The notes: a model not told the origin generated them from the sequence alone. 64,000 bases of DNA from Pseudomonadota bacterium (GCA_023451375.1 JAEXZS010000097.1:86368-150367), one strand, 5' to 3'; counted from the stretch's first letter, positions 8,935 through 18,287 are shown. Made by a program: numbers and translations.

Positions 8935-8937
8935 AAA

Positions 8938-9282
8938 CTACTTCAGCGCCGCCGCATAGGCCTCCGGCTTGAACCCGACCAGCCGCCGGTCGCCGAGGTC
9001 CAGCACCGGGCGTTTGATCATCGACGGCTGGGCCAGCATCAGGGCGACGGCCTTGTCGCGGTCCAGGTTCGCCTTGTCGGCGTCGGGCAGCTTCCTGAAC
9101 GTCGTGCCGGCGCGGTTCAGGACGGTTTCCCAACCGTGCTCGTCCGTCCACTGCTCCAGCTTGGCGCGGTCGGCGCCGGCCTTCTTGTAGTCGTGGAAGG
9201 CGTAGGCGACGCCGTGCTGATCCAGCCAGACGCGGGCCTTCTTGACGGTGTCGCAGTTGGGGATGCCGTACATGGTGATCAT
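8938..9282 (-). CDS. YffB/ArsC-like thioredoxin-fold protein (Spx/MgsR family)
   Basis: Small cytoplasmic protein of 114 residues with the ArsC/Spx fold. The single N-terminal cysteine is Cys10 (YGIPNCDTVKKA). There is no second catalytic cysteine of a classical arsenate reductase, and the C-terminal KRPVLDLGDRRLVGFKPEAY segment matches the YffB branch, for which glutathione-dependent thiol reductase activity has been suggested. The start ATG is followed immediately by ITMYGIPNC, typical of the family. It lies 17 bases downstream of the TonB-dependent receptor on the same strand and may be read through from it, but no functional link is evident. Confidence 0.88.
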   Translation of the reverse strand: MITMYGIPNCDTVKKARVWLDQHGVAYAFHDYKKAGADRAKLEQWTDEHGWETVLNRAGTTFRKLPDADKANLDRDKAVALMLAQPSMIKRPVLDLGDRRLVGFKPEAYAAALK

Positions 9283-9299
9283 CCCCGCCTCCTAGCCGC

Positions 9300-11933
9300 T
9301 CAGAACCGCTTCGTCAGCCCCACGCTGACCACCCGCCCGCGCGGATCGGCGACGACGGGGTCGTAGCCGAGGGCGAACTGAGCCAGCGGCGGGTCCTCGT
9401 CGGTCAGGTTGACCACGCCCAGCGACAGGTCGAGGTCGCCGGCGACCGCGCGGGTATAGAGGAGGTCGACCGTGGTCTGGCCGGCGATGTCCGGGTCGGT
9501 GATGCCGCTGCGGTCGTTGCTGTAGCCGGAGGTGTAGTGGACCAGGGCCGTCAGGCTGTTGGCCGCGTCGGCCCACGACAGGGCGAACTCGCCGCGATCC
9601 TGAGGCAGGGAGCGGCCGATCGAGTTCAGATTGGTCGAGCCGAGCCCCGAGGTCGCGGCGGCGCCCGGCGTCAGGCGGATGTCGTAGTGGTCGACATGGG
9701 TCCAGGTGGCCGAGGCGCCGGCGACGCCGCCCAGCAGGTCGCGCGAATAGCGGGCCGAGAGGTCGAGGCCCTGGGTCTCGATCGACGAGGCGTTGGTGAA
9801 ATAGAGCTGGACGAAGGTCAGGGCGTCCGAGCCGGAGCGGGTGACGCGGGCCTGCGCCGGCGTGCCGGTCAGGCCGGCCGCGTCATCGGCGGCGGCCTGG
9901 TCGATGACGGCCTGGGCCGATTCCTTCACGACCAGGTTCGTATAGTCGAAGCGCCAGGCGTCCAGGCCCAGCTCCAGCCCCGGCAGCGGCCGCCACAGGA
10001 CGCCCAGCGTCAGGCTTTCGGACTCCTCCGGCTTCAGGTCGGGATCGCCCGAGGTCAGGGTGTTGACGAAGACGAAGGCGCCCCGGTCGAACACCGACGG
10101 CTGCGAGGCCTGGGCGCCGGTCAGGGCATAGACCGACGGGGCGCGGAAGCCCTGGCTCCACGAGGCGCGCAGGGCCAGGGCGTCGGCCGCGTCCCAGCGC
10201 ACGGCGACCTTGGGGCTGAGCTTTCCGTCGTCGCCGTCGTAGGATTCATAGCGCGCCGCCAGTTGCGCCTCGATGCGGTCGCCCAGGCGGATGCGGGCCT
10301 CGGCGAAGGCGGCCAGGGCCTCCTGGTCGCCGTCGAAGTCGGGCGAGTAGCCGGCGGTCAGCAGGTCGCCCGCGTTGACCAGGTCGCTCCAGTCGTGGCG
10401 GAAGCTGGAGCGGCGGTACTGGGCGCCCAGGGCGACATCGACGGAGCCGCCGGCCCAGGCCAGGGCTTCGCCGCCGGTAGAGACGTCGAGCGTGACCAGC
10501 CCGGCCGCGCCGCGCAGGCCGGTCGAGCCGATCAGGCTGTCGATCAGGTCGGCGTCGTTGCTCGTGCCGGTCCCCAGGTAGGCGCTGCCGAAGGGATTGA
10601 AGTAGCGGCAGGCGCCCGCGCCGGGCGTTCCTGTCGCCGGATCGCAGCCCGCGCCGCCGAGGCCGTTCAGGGCGTTCTGCAAGGCGCTGCCGATGGCGTC
10701 GGGCTTGTCGTAGGCGACATGCTGGCGGCTGGCGGTCGCGGCCAGGTCCCAGGTCCAGCCGCCGGAGAAATCGCCGGACAGGCCGCCCGCGACGCGCCAG
10801 GTCTCATAGGCGAAGTCAGCGACCGAGGCGCCGGCTTCCGCGCCCAACAGGCGGCCGCGGAACAGCACGTCCTCGCCGAACGGATTGTCGGGATGGGAGC
10901 CGGGCACGGTCAGGCTCTGCGCCAGGATCGGCAGGGACGGCGACTGGCGGGCGACGGTCTCGGTCGAGGACCAGGCGCCCTGGAGCCACAGGTCGGCGCC
11001 GGCCAGCGGGCGGCGGTAGTCGGCGAACAGCTGGGTGCGGGTCTCTTCCGGGACCAGGTCGAAGAAGTCGGAATAGTCCAGGCGGCAGAAGCTGTCGGAA
11101 GGACTGTTGCGATAGGCCTCGGCGAAGGCGGGATCGTCGCAGTCGGGATCGGGCGCGAAGCCGCCCGTGCTGGGGCGGAAGTATGAGCCGGGCTGGCCGT
11201 AGCTGGTGACGGCGGTCCACGGCGCGCGGCCGTAGGTCTCGGCCTGGGTGAAGGCGCGCTCGTCCGAGCCGAGCGCCGATCGATGGAAGTGGGACGCCGC
11301 CAGGGTCAGGTCGCCGCCCAGCAGCGACAGGCCGCCGATGGCCTCGATCACCGATTCCTCGGACCCGTCGGCGACGGCGTATTTGGCGCTGAGCTCGGGG
11401 CGGATGACGCCCTTACGAGTGATGAAGTTGACCACGCCGGCGACGGCGTCGGAGCCGTAGACGGCCGAGGCGCCGTCCTTCACCGCCTCGATCCGCTCCA
11501 GCGCGATCATCGGGACCAGGGCGTTGATGTCGACGAAGGCCGAGCCGTCGGTGGCGACCACGGCGCTGTTGGTCCAGCGCTGGCCGTCGACCAGCACCAG
11601 GGTCGAGCCGAGGCCGAGATTGCGCAGGTTGAACTGGGCCGTGCCCGAACTCTGGGGCTGGTTCAGCTGGTCGACCTGGGCCTCCGAGCCGGAGTTGGCG
11701 GTCAGCAGGCGGACCAGTTGCGAAGCATCGGAGACGCCGGCGGCGGCGAACACCTGGCGGTCCACGACGTCGACGGGCGCCAGGCGGTCGCCGCCTGCGA
11801 TACGGGAGCCGGTGACCACCACCTCGTCCAGGGACGCCGGGCCGCTCTGGGCCCAGGCGGCCGGCGCGATGAGGCAGGCCGCCGCGATGCAGGCCGGGGC
11901 CGAGGCCGCCGTCAGGGCCAGGCGTCGAGTCAT
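9300..11933 (-). CDS. TonB-dependent outer-membrane receptor
   Basis: Outer-membrane active transporter of 877 residues. It starts with a signal peptide ending in APAAWAQS, then a plug domain (LDEVVVTGSRI as TonB box region, LRNLGLGSTLVLVDGQRW, IEAVKDGASAVYGSDAVAGVVNF) and a long beta-barrel that ends with the characteristic C-terminal phenylalanine (VGLTKRF). The open frame runs 187 codons further upstream, but the ATG at 11933 is the only start that gives a signal peptide. The plug resembles the large oligosaccharide/peptide-type receptors of Caulobacterales rather than classical siderophore receptors; the substrate is unknown. The 225 bases upstream, shared with the divergent FKBP gene, contain GAATC and GACTC sites. 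Confidence 0.93.
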   Translation of the reverse strand: MTRRLALTAASAPACIAAACLIAPAAWAQSGPASLDEVVVTGSRIAGGDRLAPVDVVDRQVFAAAGVSDASQLVRLLTANSGSEAQVDQLNQPQSSGTAQFNLRNLGLGSTLVLVDGQRWTNSAVVATDGSAFVDINALVPMIALERIEAVKDGASAVYGSDAVAGVVNFITRKGVIRPELSAKYAVADGSEESVIEAIGGLSLLGGDLTLAASHFHRSALGSDERAFTQAETYGRAPWTAVTSYGQPGSYFRPSTGGFAPDPDCDDPAFAEAYRNSPSDSFCRLDYSDFFDLVPEETRTQLFADYRRPLAGADLWLQGAWSSTETVARQSPSLPILAQSLTVPGSHPDNPFGEDVLFRGRLLGAEAGASVADFAYETWRVAGGLSGDFSGGWTWDLAATASRQHVAYDKPDAIGSALQNALNGLGGAGCDPATGTPGAGACRYFNPFGSAYLGTGTSNDADLIDSLIGSTGLRGAAGLVTLDVSTGGEALAWAGGSVDVALGAQYRRSSFRHDWSDLVNAGDLLTAGYSPDFDGDQEALAAFAEARIRLGDRIEAQLAARYESYDGDDGKLSPKVAVRWDAADALALRASWSQGFRAPSVYALTGAQASQPSVFDRGAFVFVNTLTSGDPDLKPEESESLTLGVLWRPLPGLELGLDAWRFDYTNLVVKESAQAVIDQAAADDAAGLTGTPAQARVTRSGSDALTFVQLYFTNASSIETQGLDLSARYSRDLLGGVAGASATWTHVDHYDIRLTPGAAATSGLGSTNLNSIGRSLPQDRGEFALSWADAANSLTALVHYTSGYSNDRSGITDPDIAGQTTVDLLYTRAVAGDLDLSLGVVNLTDEDPPLAQFALGYDPVVADPRGRVVSVGLTKRF

Positions 11934-12158
11934 GAAATCCTCCCGTCGAATCCGGAGGCGGCTTCTAGACAGGCTTCGCCGTTTGCGAAAGTGCAAAGAC
12001 TCCGTTTTGCAAGAATTCGCCGCGCTTGGCGCCGAACGGCGGCCGGCCATGAACTCAGTGTTGACGAGGCGCGAACGTGTCGCGGCGACTTGCCCGCCGG
12101 ACGCGCCGACCGCGACTGAGCAGGTGAGGACGGACGCGCGACCTGCTAAGGCTGTTCC

Positions 12159-12749
12159 ATGACCCTGCGATTCCTGACCACCCCGCGATTCCTGGCCCCG
12201 CGATTCTTGGCCCCGCGATTTCTGGCCCTGAGCGCCTCCGCCCTGATCGTCGCCGCCTGCGGGCACACGCCCGTCAGCTATGAGGAGACGTCGCTGGCCG
12301 CCGCGCGCGCCGCCGACAACGTCGCCACGCCGGGCACGCAGGAGGGCTGGGACGCCGGCAACCGCGCCTATCTGGCCTGGAACGGCGCGCGGCGCGGCTG
12401 GACCACCACCGAGAGCGGGCTGCAGTACCGCCGCGTCGGCAAGGCGCATCCCGACGCGGCCCGGCCGGCGGCGACCGACACGGTCAAGGTGCACTATCGC
12501 GGGACCTTCATCAACGGGCGGGAGTTCGACAGCTCCTATGCGCGCAACGAGCCGGCGACCTTCCCGCTCGACCGGGTCATCAAGGGCTGGACCGAGGGCG
12601 TGGCCCTGATGCGCGTCGGCGAGACCTTCGAGTTCGTCATCCCCTCGGACCTAGCCTACGGTTCGCGCTGGGTGGGCGGCGACGAACTGCCGCCGAACTC
12701 GACCCTGCGATTCACCGTCGAGCTGCTCGAGGTCAACCCGGCCGGCTGA
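12159..12749 (+). CDS. FKBP-type peptidyl-prolyl cis-trans isomerase, lipoprotein
   Basis: Predicted periplasmic, lipid-anchored prolyl isomerase of 196 residues. The lipobox is IVAAC, with Cys34 as lipidation site. The FKBP domain covers residues ~85-194: DTVKVHYRGTFINGREFDSSY, FPLDRVIKGWTEG, GETFEFVIPSDLAYG and a C-terminal LRFTVELLEV strand, all standard FKBP landmarks. Odd feature: the positively charged start of the signal peptide is expanded by a repeated RFLAP pentapeptide (see the repeat at 12168-12230). No alternative in-frame ATG is available downstream of the repeat. The substrate is unknown. Confidence 0.9.
   Translation: MTLRFLTTPRFLAPRFLAPRFLALSASALIVAACGHTPVSYEETSLAAARAADNVATPGTQEGWDAGNRAYLAWNGARRGWTTTESGLQYRRVGKAHPDAARPAATDTVKVHYRGTFINGREFDSSYARNEPATFPLDRVIKGWTEGVALMRVGETFEFVIPSDLAYGSRWVGGDELPPNSTLRFTVELLEVNPAG
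12168..12230 (+). repeat. Tandem repeat of 15-base units inside an FKBP signal peptide
   Basis: Four consecutive units begin CGATT: one of 18 bases and three of 15 bases (CGATTCCTGGCCCCG and near copies). They encode RFLTTP, RFLAP, RFLAP and RFLAL. Because the unit is a multiple of three, copy number can change without breaking the frame. Confidence 0.9.
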
Positions 12750-12804
12750 CGGACAGTCGGTCGCGGCGTGGAACGGGGCGGACGCCCTTGCCGTTGACGC
12801 CGCC

Positions 12805-13812
12805 ATGATCCGCATCCTCGTCCCCGCCGCCATCGCGCTGATGTCCCTGCCCGCCGCCGCGCAGGAACGGCCGACCTACGGATCCCGGCTGGAGGGGTAC
12901 GACTATCCCCACCCGGTGCGGGTCCACGCCTTCGAGAGCCAGCGCCAGCCGCTGGAGATGACCTATATGGACGTGGCGCCGACGGGCCCGGCCAACGGGC
13001 GGACGGCGCTGCTGCTGCACGGCAAGAACTTCTGCGCCGCCACCTGGGCGCCGACCATCGCCGTGCTGGCCCAGGCGGGCTTCCGCGTCGTCGCCGTCGA
13101 CCAGATCGGCTTCTGCAAGGCGTCCAAGCCGACCGGCTATCAGTTCAGCCTGCCGCAGCTGGCGGCGAACACCAAGGGGCTGCTGAACGCGCTGGGCGTG
13201 GAGAAGGCGGTCGTGGTCGGCCATTCGATGGGCGGCATGCTGGGCGCGCGCTTCGCCATCCAGCATCCGGAGGCGGTCGAGCGGCTGGTGCTGGTCAATC
13301 CGATCGGGCTGGAGGACTGGCAGGCCGAGGGCGTGCCGTTTGCGACAATGGACGCGGCCTTCGCCGGCGAACGCCGCACCACCTTCGACAGCATCAAGGC
13401 CTATCAGCAGCGCGTCTATTACGACGGCGACTGGCGGCCGGAGTACGATGCGCCGGTCGAGATGCTGGCGGGCATGTACGCCGGTCCGGGCGGCGAGATC
13501 GTCGCCTGGAACCAGGCCCAGACCTCGGACATGATCTTCACCCAGCCGGTGGTGCACGAGTTCGGCCGCATCGCCGCGCCGACGACCCTGATCATCGGCG
13601 GGACCGACCGCACCGCGCCGGGCGCCAACCGCGCGCCGGAAGCGGTCCAGGCCAGGCTGGGCCTCTATCCCGAACTGGGGCGGCGGGCGGCCGAGGCGAT
13701 CCCGAACGCGGAACTGGTGCTGTTCGACGACCTTGGCCACGCGCCGCAGACCGAGGATCCGGAGCGGTTTCACCGCGCCCTGCTGGAGGCGCTGGCCGGT
13801 CCCGAGGGTTGA
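12805..13812 (+). CDS. Exported alpha/beta-fold hydrolase
   Basis: Hydrolase of 335 residues with an N-terminal signal peptide (cleavage after SLPAAAQE, about residue 20), so probably periplasmic. The nucleophile elbow is GHSMGGM with Ser near residue 141; HGKNFC near 72 provides the oxyanion-hole region, GGTDRTAPG near 262 the likely acid, and DLGHAPQTEDPERF near 312 the catalytic His. This motif set is that of the AB-hydrolase family of esterases and haloalkane-dehalogenase relatives; the substrate cannot be inferred. It starts 55 bases after the FKBP gene on the same strand. Confidence 0.87.
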   Translation: MIRILVPAAIALMSLPAAAQERPTYGSRLEGYDYPHPVRVHAFESQRQPLEMTYMDVAPTGPANGRTALLLHGKNFCAATWAPTIAVLAQAGFRVVAVDQIGFCKASKPTGYQFSLPQLAANTKGLLNALGVEKAVVVGHSMGGMLGARFAIQHPEAVERLVLVNPIGLEDWQAEGVPFATMDAAFAGERRTTFDSIKAYQQRVYYDGDWRPEYDAPVEMLAGMYAGPGGEIVAWNQAQTSDMIFTQPVVHEFGRIAAPTTLIIGGTDRTAPGANRAPEAVQARLGLYPELGRRAAEAIPNAELVLFDDLGHAPQTEDPERFHRALLEALAGPEG

Positions 13813-13867
13813 CGCCGGAACACGTGCGGCGGACTGTCGCGGCTTCGCGTCAGCCTGAGAGTATCCG

Positions 13868-15820
13868 ATGCCCCTATCCCGCCTGAGCGCCGGCCTCGCC
13901 GTCCTTCTCCTGGTTTCGACCGCGCCGGCGGCCCTGGCTCAGGGCGGACCCGGCGCCGCGCCGCCCGCCCTGCCGATCACCCTGCCGCCCATTCCGGCGG
14001 TGCGGGACGCACCCTATCCGGGCGTGATCACGCTTGAGGTGGACGCCACCAACCTGGGCCAGCACATCTTCGCCGTGACCGAGACCATCCCGGTGGCGCA
14101 GGCCGGACCGATGGTGCTGTTCTTCCCCGAATGGCTGCCGGGCAACCACGGGCCCGTCGGGCCGGTGCGCCAACTGGGCGGGCTGGAGATCACCGCCAAC
14201 GGCCAGCGGGTTGAGTGGGTGCGCGACACCCTGCAGCCGTTCGCCTACCACATCGAGGTTCCGGCGGGCGCGACCGAGATCGTGGCGCGGTTCCAGCACC
14301 TGTCGCCGACCGACGGCGCCCAGGGCCGCATCACCATGACGCCCGAGATGCTGAACATCCAGTGGGAGAAGATGCTGCTGTACCCGGCCGGTCACTGGTC
14401 GCGGAACATCACCCTGCGGCCCAGCGTCAAACTGCCGACCGGCTGGCGGTTCGGCACGGCGCTGGAGCCCGAGACGAAGGAAGGCGACGTCCAGACCTTC
14501 AAGCCGGTGAACCTGGAGGTGCTGATCGACAGCCCGATGTTCGCGGGGCTGCATTACCGCCAGGTCGACCTGGATCCGGGCGGCCGCTCGCCGGTGCGCG
14601 CGAACCTCGTCGCCGACAAGCCCGAAAGCCTGGAGGCCACCGAGGCGCAGATCCAGATCCTGCGCGACATGGTCGACCAGTTCGACCGGCTGTACGGCGC
14701 GCGGCACTTTGACCGCTACGACTTCCTGATCGCCATGACCGACAAGCTGGGCGGCATCGGGCTGGAACATCACCGCAGTTCGGAGAACTCGGTCGATCCG
14801 GCGTTCTTCACCGGCTGGGACACGCACCTGGGCGACCGCGACCTGATGCCGCACGAGATGAACCACTCCTGGGACGGCAAGTGGCGACGACCCGCCGACC
14901 AGTATACGCCCAACTTCAACACCCCGCTGCAGAACAGCCTGCTGTGGGTCTATGAAGGTCAGACGCAGTACTACGGCCAGGTGATCGCGGCGCGGTCGGG
15001 CCTGCTGACCAAGCAGCAGGCGATGGACAGCCTGGCGATGACGGGGGCCACCTTCGACGCCCGCGTGGGGCGCGAATGGCGCGCGATGCAGGACACCACC
15101 AACGATCCGATCATCAGCCAGCGGCGGCCCAAGGCCTGGCTGAGCTGGCAGCGGGACGAGGACTATTATTCCGAGGGCCAGCTGATCTGGCTGGACGTCG
15201 ACACCCTGATCCGCGAGCGGACCAATGGCCGCAAGTCGCTGGATGACTTCGCCAGGGCCTTCTACGGCGTCGAGGAAGGCAGCTATGACGCCAAGCCCTA
15301 CACCTTCGAGGACGTTGTCGCGGCGCTGAACGGCGTGGTGGAGAACGACTGGGCCGCCTTCCTGCGCACGCGTCTCGACGGGCATGGACCCGGCGCGCCG
15401 CTGGGCGGATTGGCGCGGGGCGGCTGGCGGCTGGTCTATCGCGAGACGCCGAGCGACTACCAGAAGACCCTGTACAAGGAGCTGAAGCGCAACGACTTCA
15501 CCTACTCGCTGGGCATCCAGACGGGCGATGCGAACAACATCCGCAGCGTCCAGTGGAACAGCCCGGCCTTCAAGGCGGGCCTGGCGCCGGGCATGGAGGT
15601 CGTGGCGGTGAACGGTCGCGCCGCCGACGCCGACCGCATCGCCGAGGCCATTACCGCGGCCAAGGATCCGGCGGCGAAGGTGGAGATGATCGTCAAGGAC
15701 GGCGACCAGTACCGCACCGTGCTCTTCGACTACCACGACGGCCTGCGCTATCCGCACCTGGAGCGGATCGAGGGGACCCCGGACCGCCTGGGCGACATTC
15801 TGACGCCCCGTCGGCGGTGA
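13868..15820 (+). CDS. M61 family metallopeptidase (glycyl-aminopeptidase type), copy 1
   Basis: Exported zinc peptidase of 650 residues. Signal peptide at residues 1-24 (ending ALAQG), an all-beta N-terminal domain, then the catalytic domain with the zinc motif HEMNH at residues 329-333 followed by SWDGKW, and GLEHHRSSEN about 30 residues earlier, both typical of M61. The C-terminal part (residues ~535-625) looks like a PDZ domain. It is followed 67 bases later by a paralogue of the same architecture, and both end in nearly the same motif (DGLRYPHLERIEG then RLGDILTPRRR here). M61 enzymes cleave N-terminal glycine or alanine residues. Confidence 0.92.
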   Translation: MPLSRLSAGLAVLLLVSTAPAALAQGGPGAAPPALPITLPPIPAVRDAPYPGVITLEVDATNLGQHIFAVTETIPVAQAGPMVLFFPEWLPGNHGPVGPVRQLGGLEITANGQRVEWVRDTLQPFAYHIEVPAGATEIVARFQHLSPTDGAQGRITMTPEMLNIQWEKMLLYPAGHWSRNITLRPSVKLPTGWRFGTALEPETKEGDVQTFKPVNLEVLIDSPMFAGLHYRQVDLDPGGRSPVRANLVADKPESLEATEAQIQILRDMVDQFDRLYGARHFDRYDFLIAMTDKLGGIGLEHHRSSENSVDPAFFTGWDTHLGDRDLMPHEMNHSWDGKWRRPADQYTPNFNTPLQNSLLWVYEGQTQYYGQVIAARSGLLTKQQAMDSLAMTGATFDARVGREWRAMQDTTNDPIISQRRPKAWLSWQRDEDYYSEGQLIWLDVDTLIRERTNGRKSLDDFARAFYGVEEGSYDAKPYTFEDVVAALNGVVENDWAAFLRTRLDGHGPGAPLGGLARGGWRLVYRETPSDYQKTLYKELKRNDFTYSLGIQTGDANNIRSVQWNSPAFKAGLAPGMEVVAVNGRAADADRIAEAITAAKDPAAKVEMIVKDGDQYRTVLFDYHDGLRYPHLERIEGTPDRLGDILTPRRR

Positions 15821-15887
15821 CCGCGGGTTGACGAAGGGGAGGCGCGCGGTCGAGGTTGCGCCTCCACTCTTCAGTCCGGATGCCTCG

Positions 15888-17861
15888 ATGTCGCGTACAC
15901 GCCTGACCGCCGCCTGCCTCGCCGCCCTGATCTGCGGCGCCGCCTCGCCGGTTCTGGCGCAGACCTTCCAGTCCAGCCCGGTGGTGACCGATCCGACCCA
16001 GGCCGCCCTGGCCCTGCCCCGGCCGCAGCCGGCCATCCCGGCGCCGGTGGACCGGCCGTATCCCGGCGTCATCCAGTACCGCGCCGACGTCAGCGACCTG
16101 GACCGCCGCATCATCCAGGTCGAGCAGACCATTCCCGTCCCCCAGGTCGGTCCGCTGACGCTGCTCTATCCGAAATACCTGCCGGGCAATCACGCCGCCA
16201 CCGGGCCGATCCAGCTGCTGTCGGGCCTGAGCGTGACGGCGAACGGCCAGCGCATCGAATGGGTGCGCGACACACTGGACCCTTACGCCTTTCACCTGGA
16301 CATCCCGGCGGGCGTGTCGGCCGTCCAGGTGCGGTTCCAGTGGCTGACGCAGCCCCCCGGCCAGTGGCGGGTGGTGCAGGCGCCGTCGATGCTGAACATG
16401 CAGTGGGAGAAGGCCATCCTTTATCCCGCCGGCTATTTCGCGAACCGCATCGCGGTGGCCCCATCGATCCGCCTGCCCGAGGGCTGGGGTCACGGCGCAG
16501 CGCTGGAGACGACGGGAACGGACGGCCAGTGGGTCAGCTTCGCCGAGACCGACCTTTACACCCTGATCGACAGCCCCCTGTTCGCGGGCGCGCACCACAG
16601 GCGGATCGACATAGACCCCAGCGGCGACGACGTGTGGCTGAACCTGTTCGGCGACGAGGCGAAGAACATCCAGCCCAGCGAGGAGCAGCTGGGTTTCTAC
16701 GAGAGCATGGTGACCCAGACCGATCGTCTGTTCGGCGCGCGCCATTTCGACAAGTACGAGTTCCTGTTCGGCCTGACCGACCAGATGGGCGGCATCGGGC
16801 TGGAGCACCACCGCAGTTCCGAAAACACCTCGGCGCCGGACTTCTTCACCGACTGGAAGAAGAGCGCGGGGGACCGGGCCCTGCTGCCGCACGAGTACGC
16901 GCACTCGTGGAACGGCAAGTTCATGCGGCCCGCCGACGAGCTGACCGCCAACCATAACGTCCCGACCCAGAACACCCTGCTGTGGGTCTATGAGGGGCAG
17001 ACGGAATACTGGGGCGACGTGCTGGCGGCGCGGTCGGGCCTGCATCCGATGGAAGAGGCGCGGGCGCTGCTGGCCACCGTCGCCGCCTTCTACGACAACC
17101 AGCCGGGACGCCAGTGGCGGCCGTTGCAGGACACCAACAACCACAATCTGCTGGGCTACCGCGTGCCGGGCCAGTGGACCTCGTGGATGCGGGGGACCGG
17201 CGACTATTACCGCGAGAGCCTGCTGATCTGGCTGGACGCCGACACGCTGATCCGCGAGGCGACGAACAACCGGCGCTCGCTGGATGACTTCGCCAAGCGC
17301 TTCTTCGGACATGGCGACGGATCGTGGACGCCGCAGGGCTATACCTTCGAGGACGTGGTGGCGGCGCTGAACGCGGTGCATCCCCACGACTGGACCGGCT
17401 TCCTGCGCGAGCGGCTGGACGCGGCGGGGCCGACGGCGACCGCGCCGCTGGCGGGGATCGAGCGGGCCGGATACCGCCTGACCTACACGGATACGCTGAC
17501 CGATGTCGAAAAGGCCGTGCAGAGCGGCTGGGCCAACGACTTCCAGTATTCGCTGGGCTTCACCCTGTCGGGCGACAGGATCAACAGCGTGCGCTGGGGC
17601 GGCCCCGCGTTCGAACAGGGCATCGGCGCGGGCTGGACCCTGGTGGCGGTGAACGGCGAGGCGGGCTCGGCCGAGGTTCTGCGCGAGGCGGTGACGGCGG
17701 CCAAGGGGACGGACGCGCCGATCGAATTGCTGGTCAAGACCGGCGATCGGTTCCGGACCGTCGCCTTCGACTACCACGACGGCCTGCGCTATCCGCGGCT
17801 GGAGCGGGTCGAGGGGACGCGGGATCGGCTGGCGGACATCTACGCGCCGAGACGGCGGTAG
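15888..17861 (+). CDS. M61 family metallopeptidase, copy 2 (tandem paralogue)
   Basis: Second M61 peptidase, 657 residues, with signal peptide (residues 1-24, ending PVLAQT), zinc motif HEYAH at residues 335-339 followed by SWNGKF, upstream GLEHHRSSEN and a C-terminal PDZ-like region. It differs from copy 1 throughout, including the substitution within the zinc motif (HEYAH for HEMNH), so the duplication is old. The start at 15888 (MSRTRL) is chosen because it heads the signal peptide; an in-frame start at 15828 would put 20 non-signal residues ahead. A strong hairpin follows the stop. Confidence 0.92.
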   Translation: MSRTRLTAACLAALICGAASPVLAQTFQSSPVVTDPTQAALALPRPQPAIPAPVDRPYPGVIQYRADVSDLDRRIIQVEQTIPVPQVGPLTLLYPKYLPGNHAATGPIQLLSGLSVTANGQRIEWVRDTLDPYAFHLDIPAGVSAVQVRFQWLTQPPGQWRVVQAPSMLNMQWEKAILYPAGYFANRIAVAPSIRLPEGWGHGAALETTGTDGQWVSFAETDLYTLIDSPLFAGAHHRRIDIDPSGDDVWLNLFGDEAKNIQPSEEQLGFYESMVTQTDRLFGARHFDKYEFLFGLTDQMGGIGLEHHRSSENTSAPDFFTDWKKSAGDRALLPHEYAHSWNGKFMRPADELTANHNVPTQNTLLWVYEGQTEYWGDVLAARSGLHPMEEARALLATVAAFYDNQPGRQWRPLQDTNNHNLLGYRVPGQWTSWMRGTGDYYRESLLIWLDADTLIREATNNRRSLDDFAKRFFGHGDGSWTPQGYTFEDVVAALNAVHPHDWTGFLRERLDAAGPTATAPLAGIERAGYRLTYTDTLTDVEKAVQSGWANDFQYSLGFTLSGDRINSVRWGGPAFEQGIGAGWTLVAVNGEAGSAEVLREAVTAAKGTDAPIELLVKTGDRFRTVAFDYHDGLRYPRLERVEGTRDRLADIYAPRRR

Positions 17862-17867
17862 GGCGGA

Positions 17868-17896
17868 CACGTCCCTCCGTCGGACGGAGGGACGTG
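17868..17896. terminator. Perfect hairpin between convergent genes
   Basis: Arms CACGTCCCTCCGTC and GACGGAGGGACGTG are perfect reverse complements separated by one base, placed between the ends of the M61 gene and the oppositely oriented doxX gene. There is no clear U-tract on either side, so it may be a bidirectional stop or an end-protecting structure rather than a textbook intrinsic terminator. Confidence 0.7.
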
Positions 17897-17903
17897 CGAG
17901 GCC

Positions 17904-18287
17904 TCAGCGCTTGTCCAGGCTCCAGGCGCCGGGACCGGCGGTGAAGAGGTACAGGAAGACGAAACAGAACAGGATGGCCGCGTCGCCGCCGTTGGCCGCC
18001 GGATAGGGGCTGCTGGGGAAGTGGAACATCCAGTAGGCGACGGCCATCTGGCCCGAGGCGATGAAGGCGGCCGGACGGGTGAACAGGCCCAGCACCAGCA
18101 GACCGCCGGTCACCAGTTCAATGATCGCGCCGACGCCCATCAGGGAGGCGATCTCGACCTCGCCGGGCTGGGCGCCTTCGGGGAAGCCGAACAGCTTGAC
18201 GATCCCGTGGGCCAGGAACAGCAGGCCCGCCACGATGCGCAGGGCCGCCAGGGCGCGCGGCGACCAGCCGCTGACCGATCTAGCCAT
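17904..18287 (-). CDS. DoxX family membrane protein
   Basis: Inner-membrane protein of 127 residues with four hydrophobic helices. The first carries LRIVAGLLFLAHGIVKLFG, the DoxX signature; ELVTGGLLVLGLFTRPAAF follows in the middle. DoxX proteins are small quinone/thiosulfate-linked or stress-related membrane proteins with loosely defined roles. The ATG at 18287 has GGAGAAAA seven bases upstream, which decides against the longer in-frame start at 18371. It lies directly downstream of the pirin gene on the same strand; DoxX and pirin are frequent neighbours in redox or oxidative-stress contexts. Confidence 0.88.
   Translation of the reverse strand: MARSVSGWSPRALAALRIVAGLLFLAHGIVKLFGFPEGAQPGEVEIASLMGVGAIIELVTGGLLVLGLFTRPAAFIASGQMAVAYWMFHFPSSPYPAANGGDAAILFCFVFLYLFTAGPGAWSLDKR

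Noticed and set aside
8938..9282. Arsenate reductase of an arsenic resistance operon
   Set aside because: Only one catalytic cysteine, no ars genes nearby and YffB-type C-terminus.
11934..12494. 187-codon N-terminal extension of the TonB-dependent receptor
   Set aside because: It overlaps the divergent FKBP gene and precedes a perfect signal peptide, so the ATG at 11933 is the real start.
13874..16132. A 752-codon open frame on the minus strand, and another of 725 codons at 15693-17870
   Set aside because: Both run antisense to the two M61 peptidases. Long stop-free antisense frames are expected in GC-rich codon-biased genes; the translations are rich in Arg, Gly, His and Val and show no domain.
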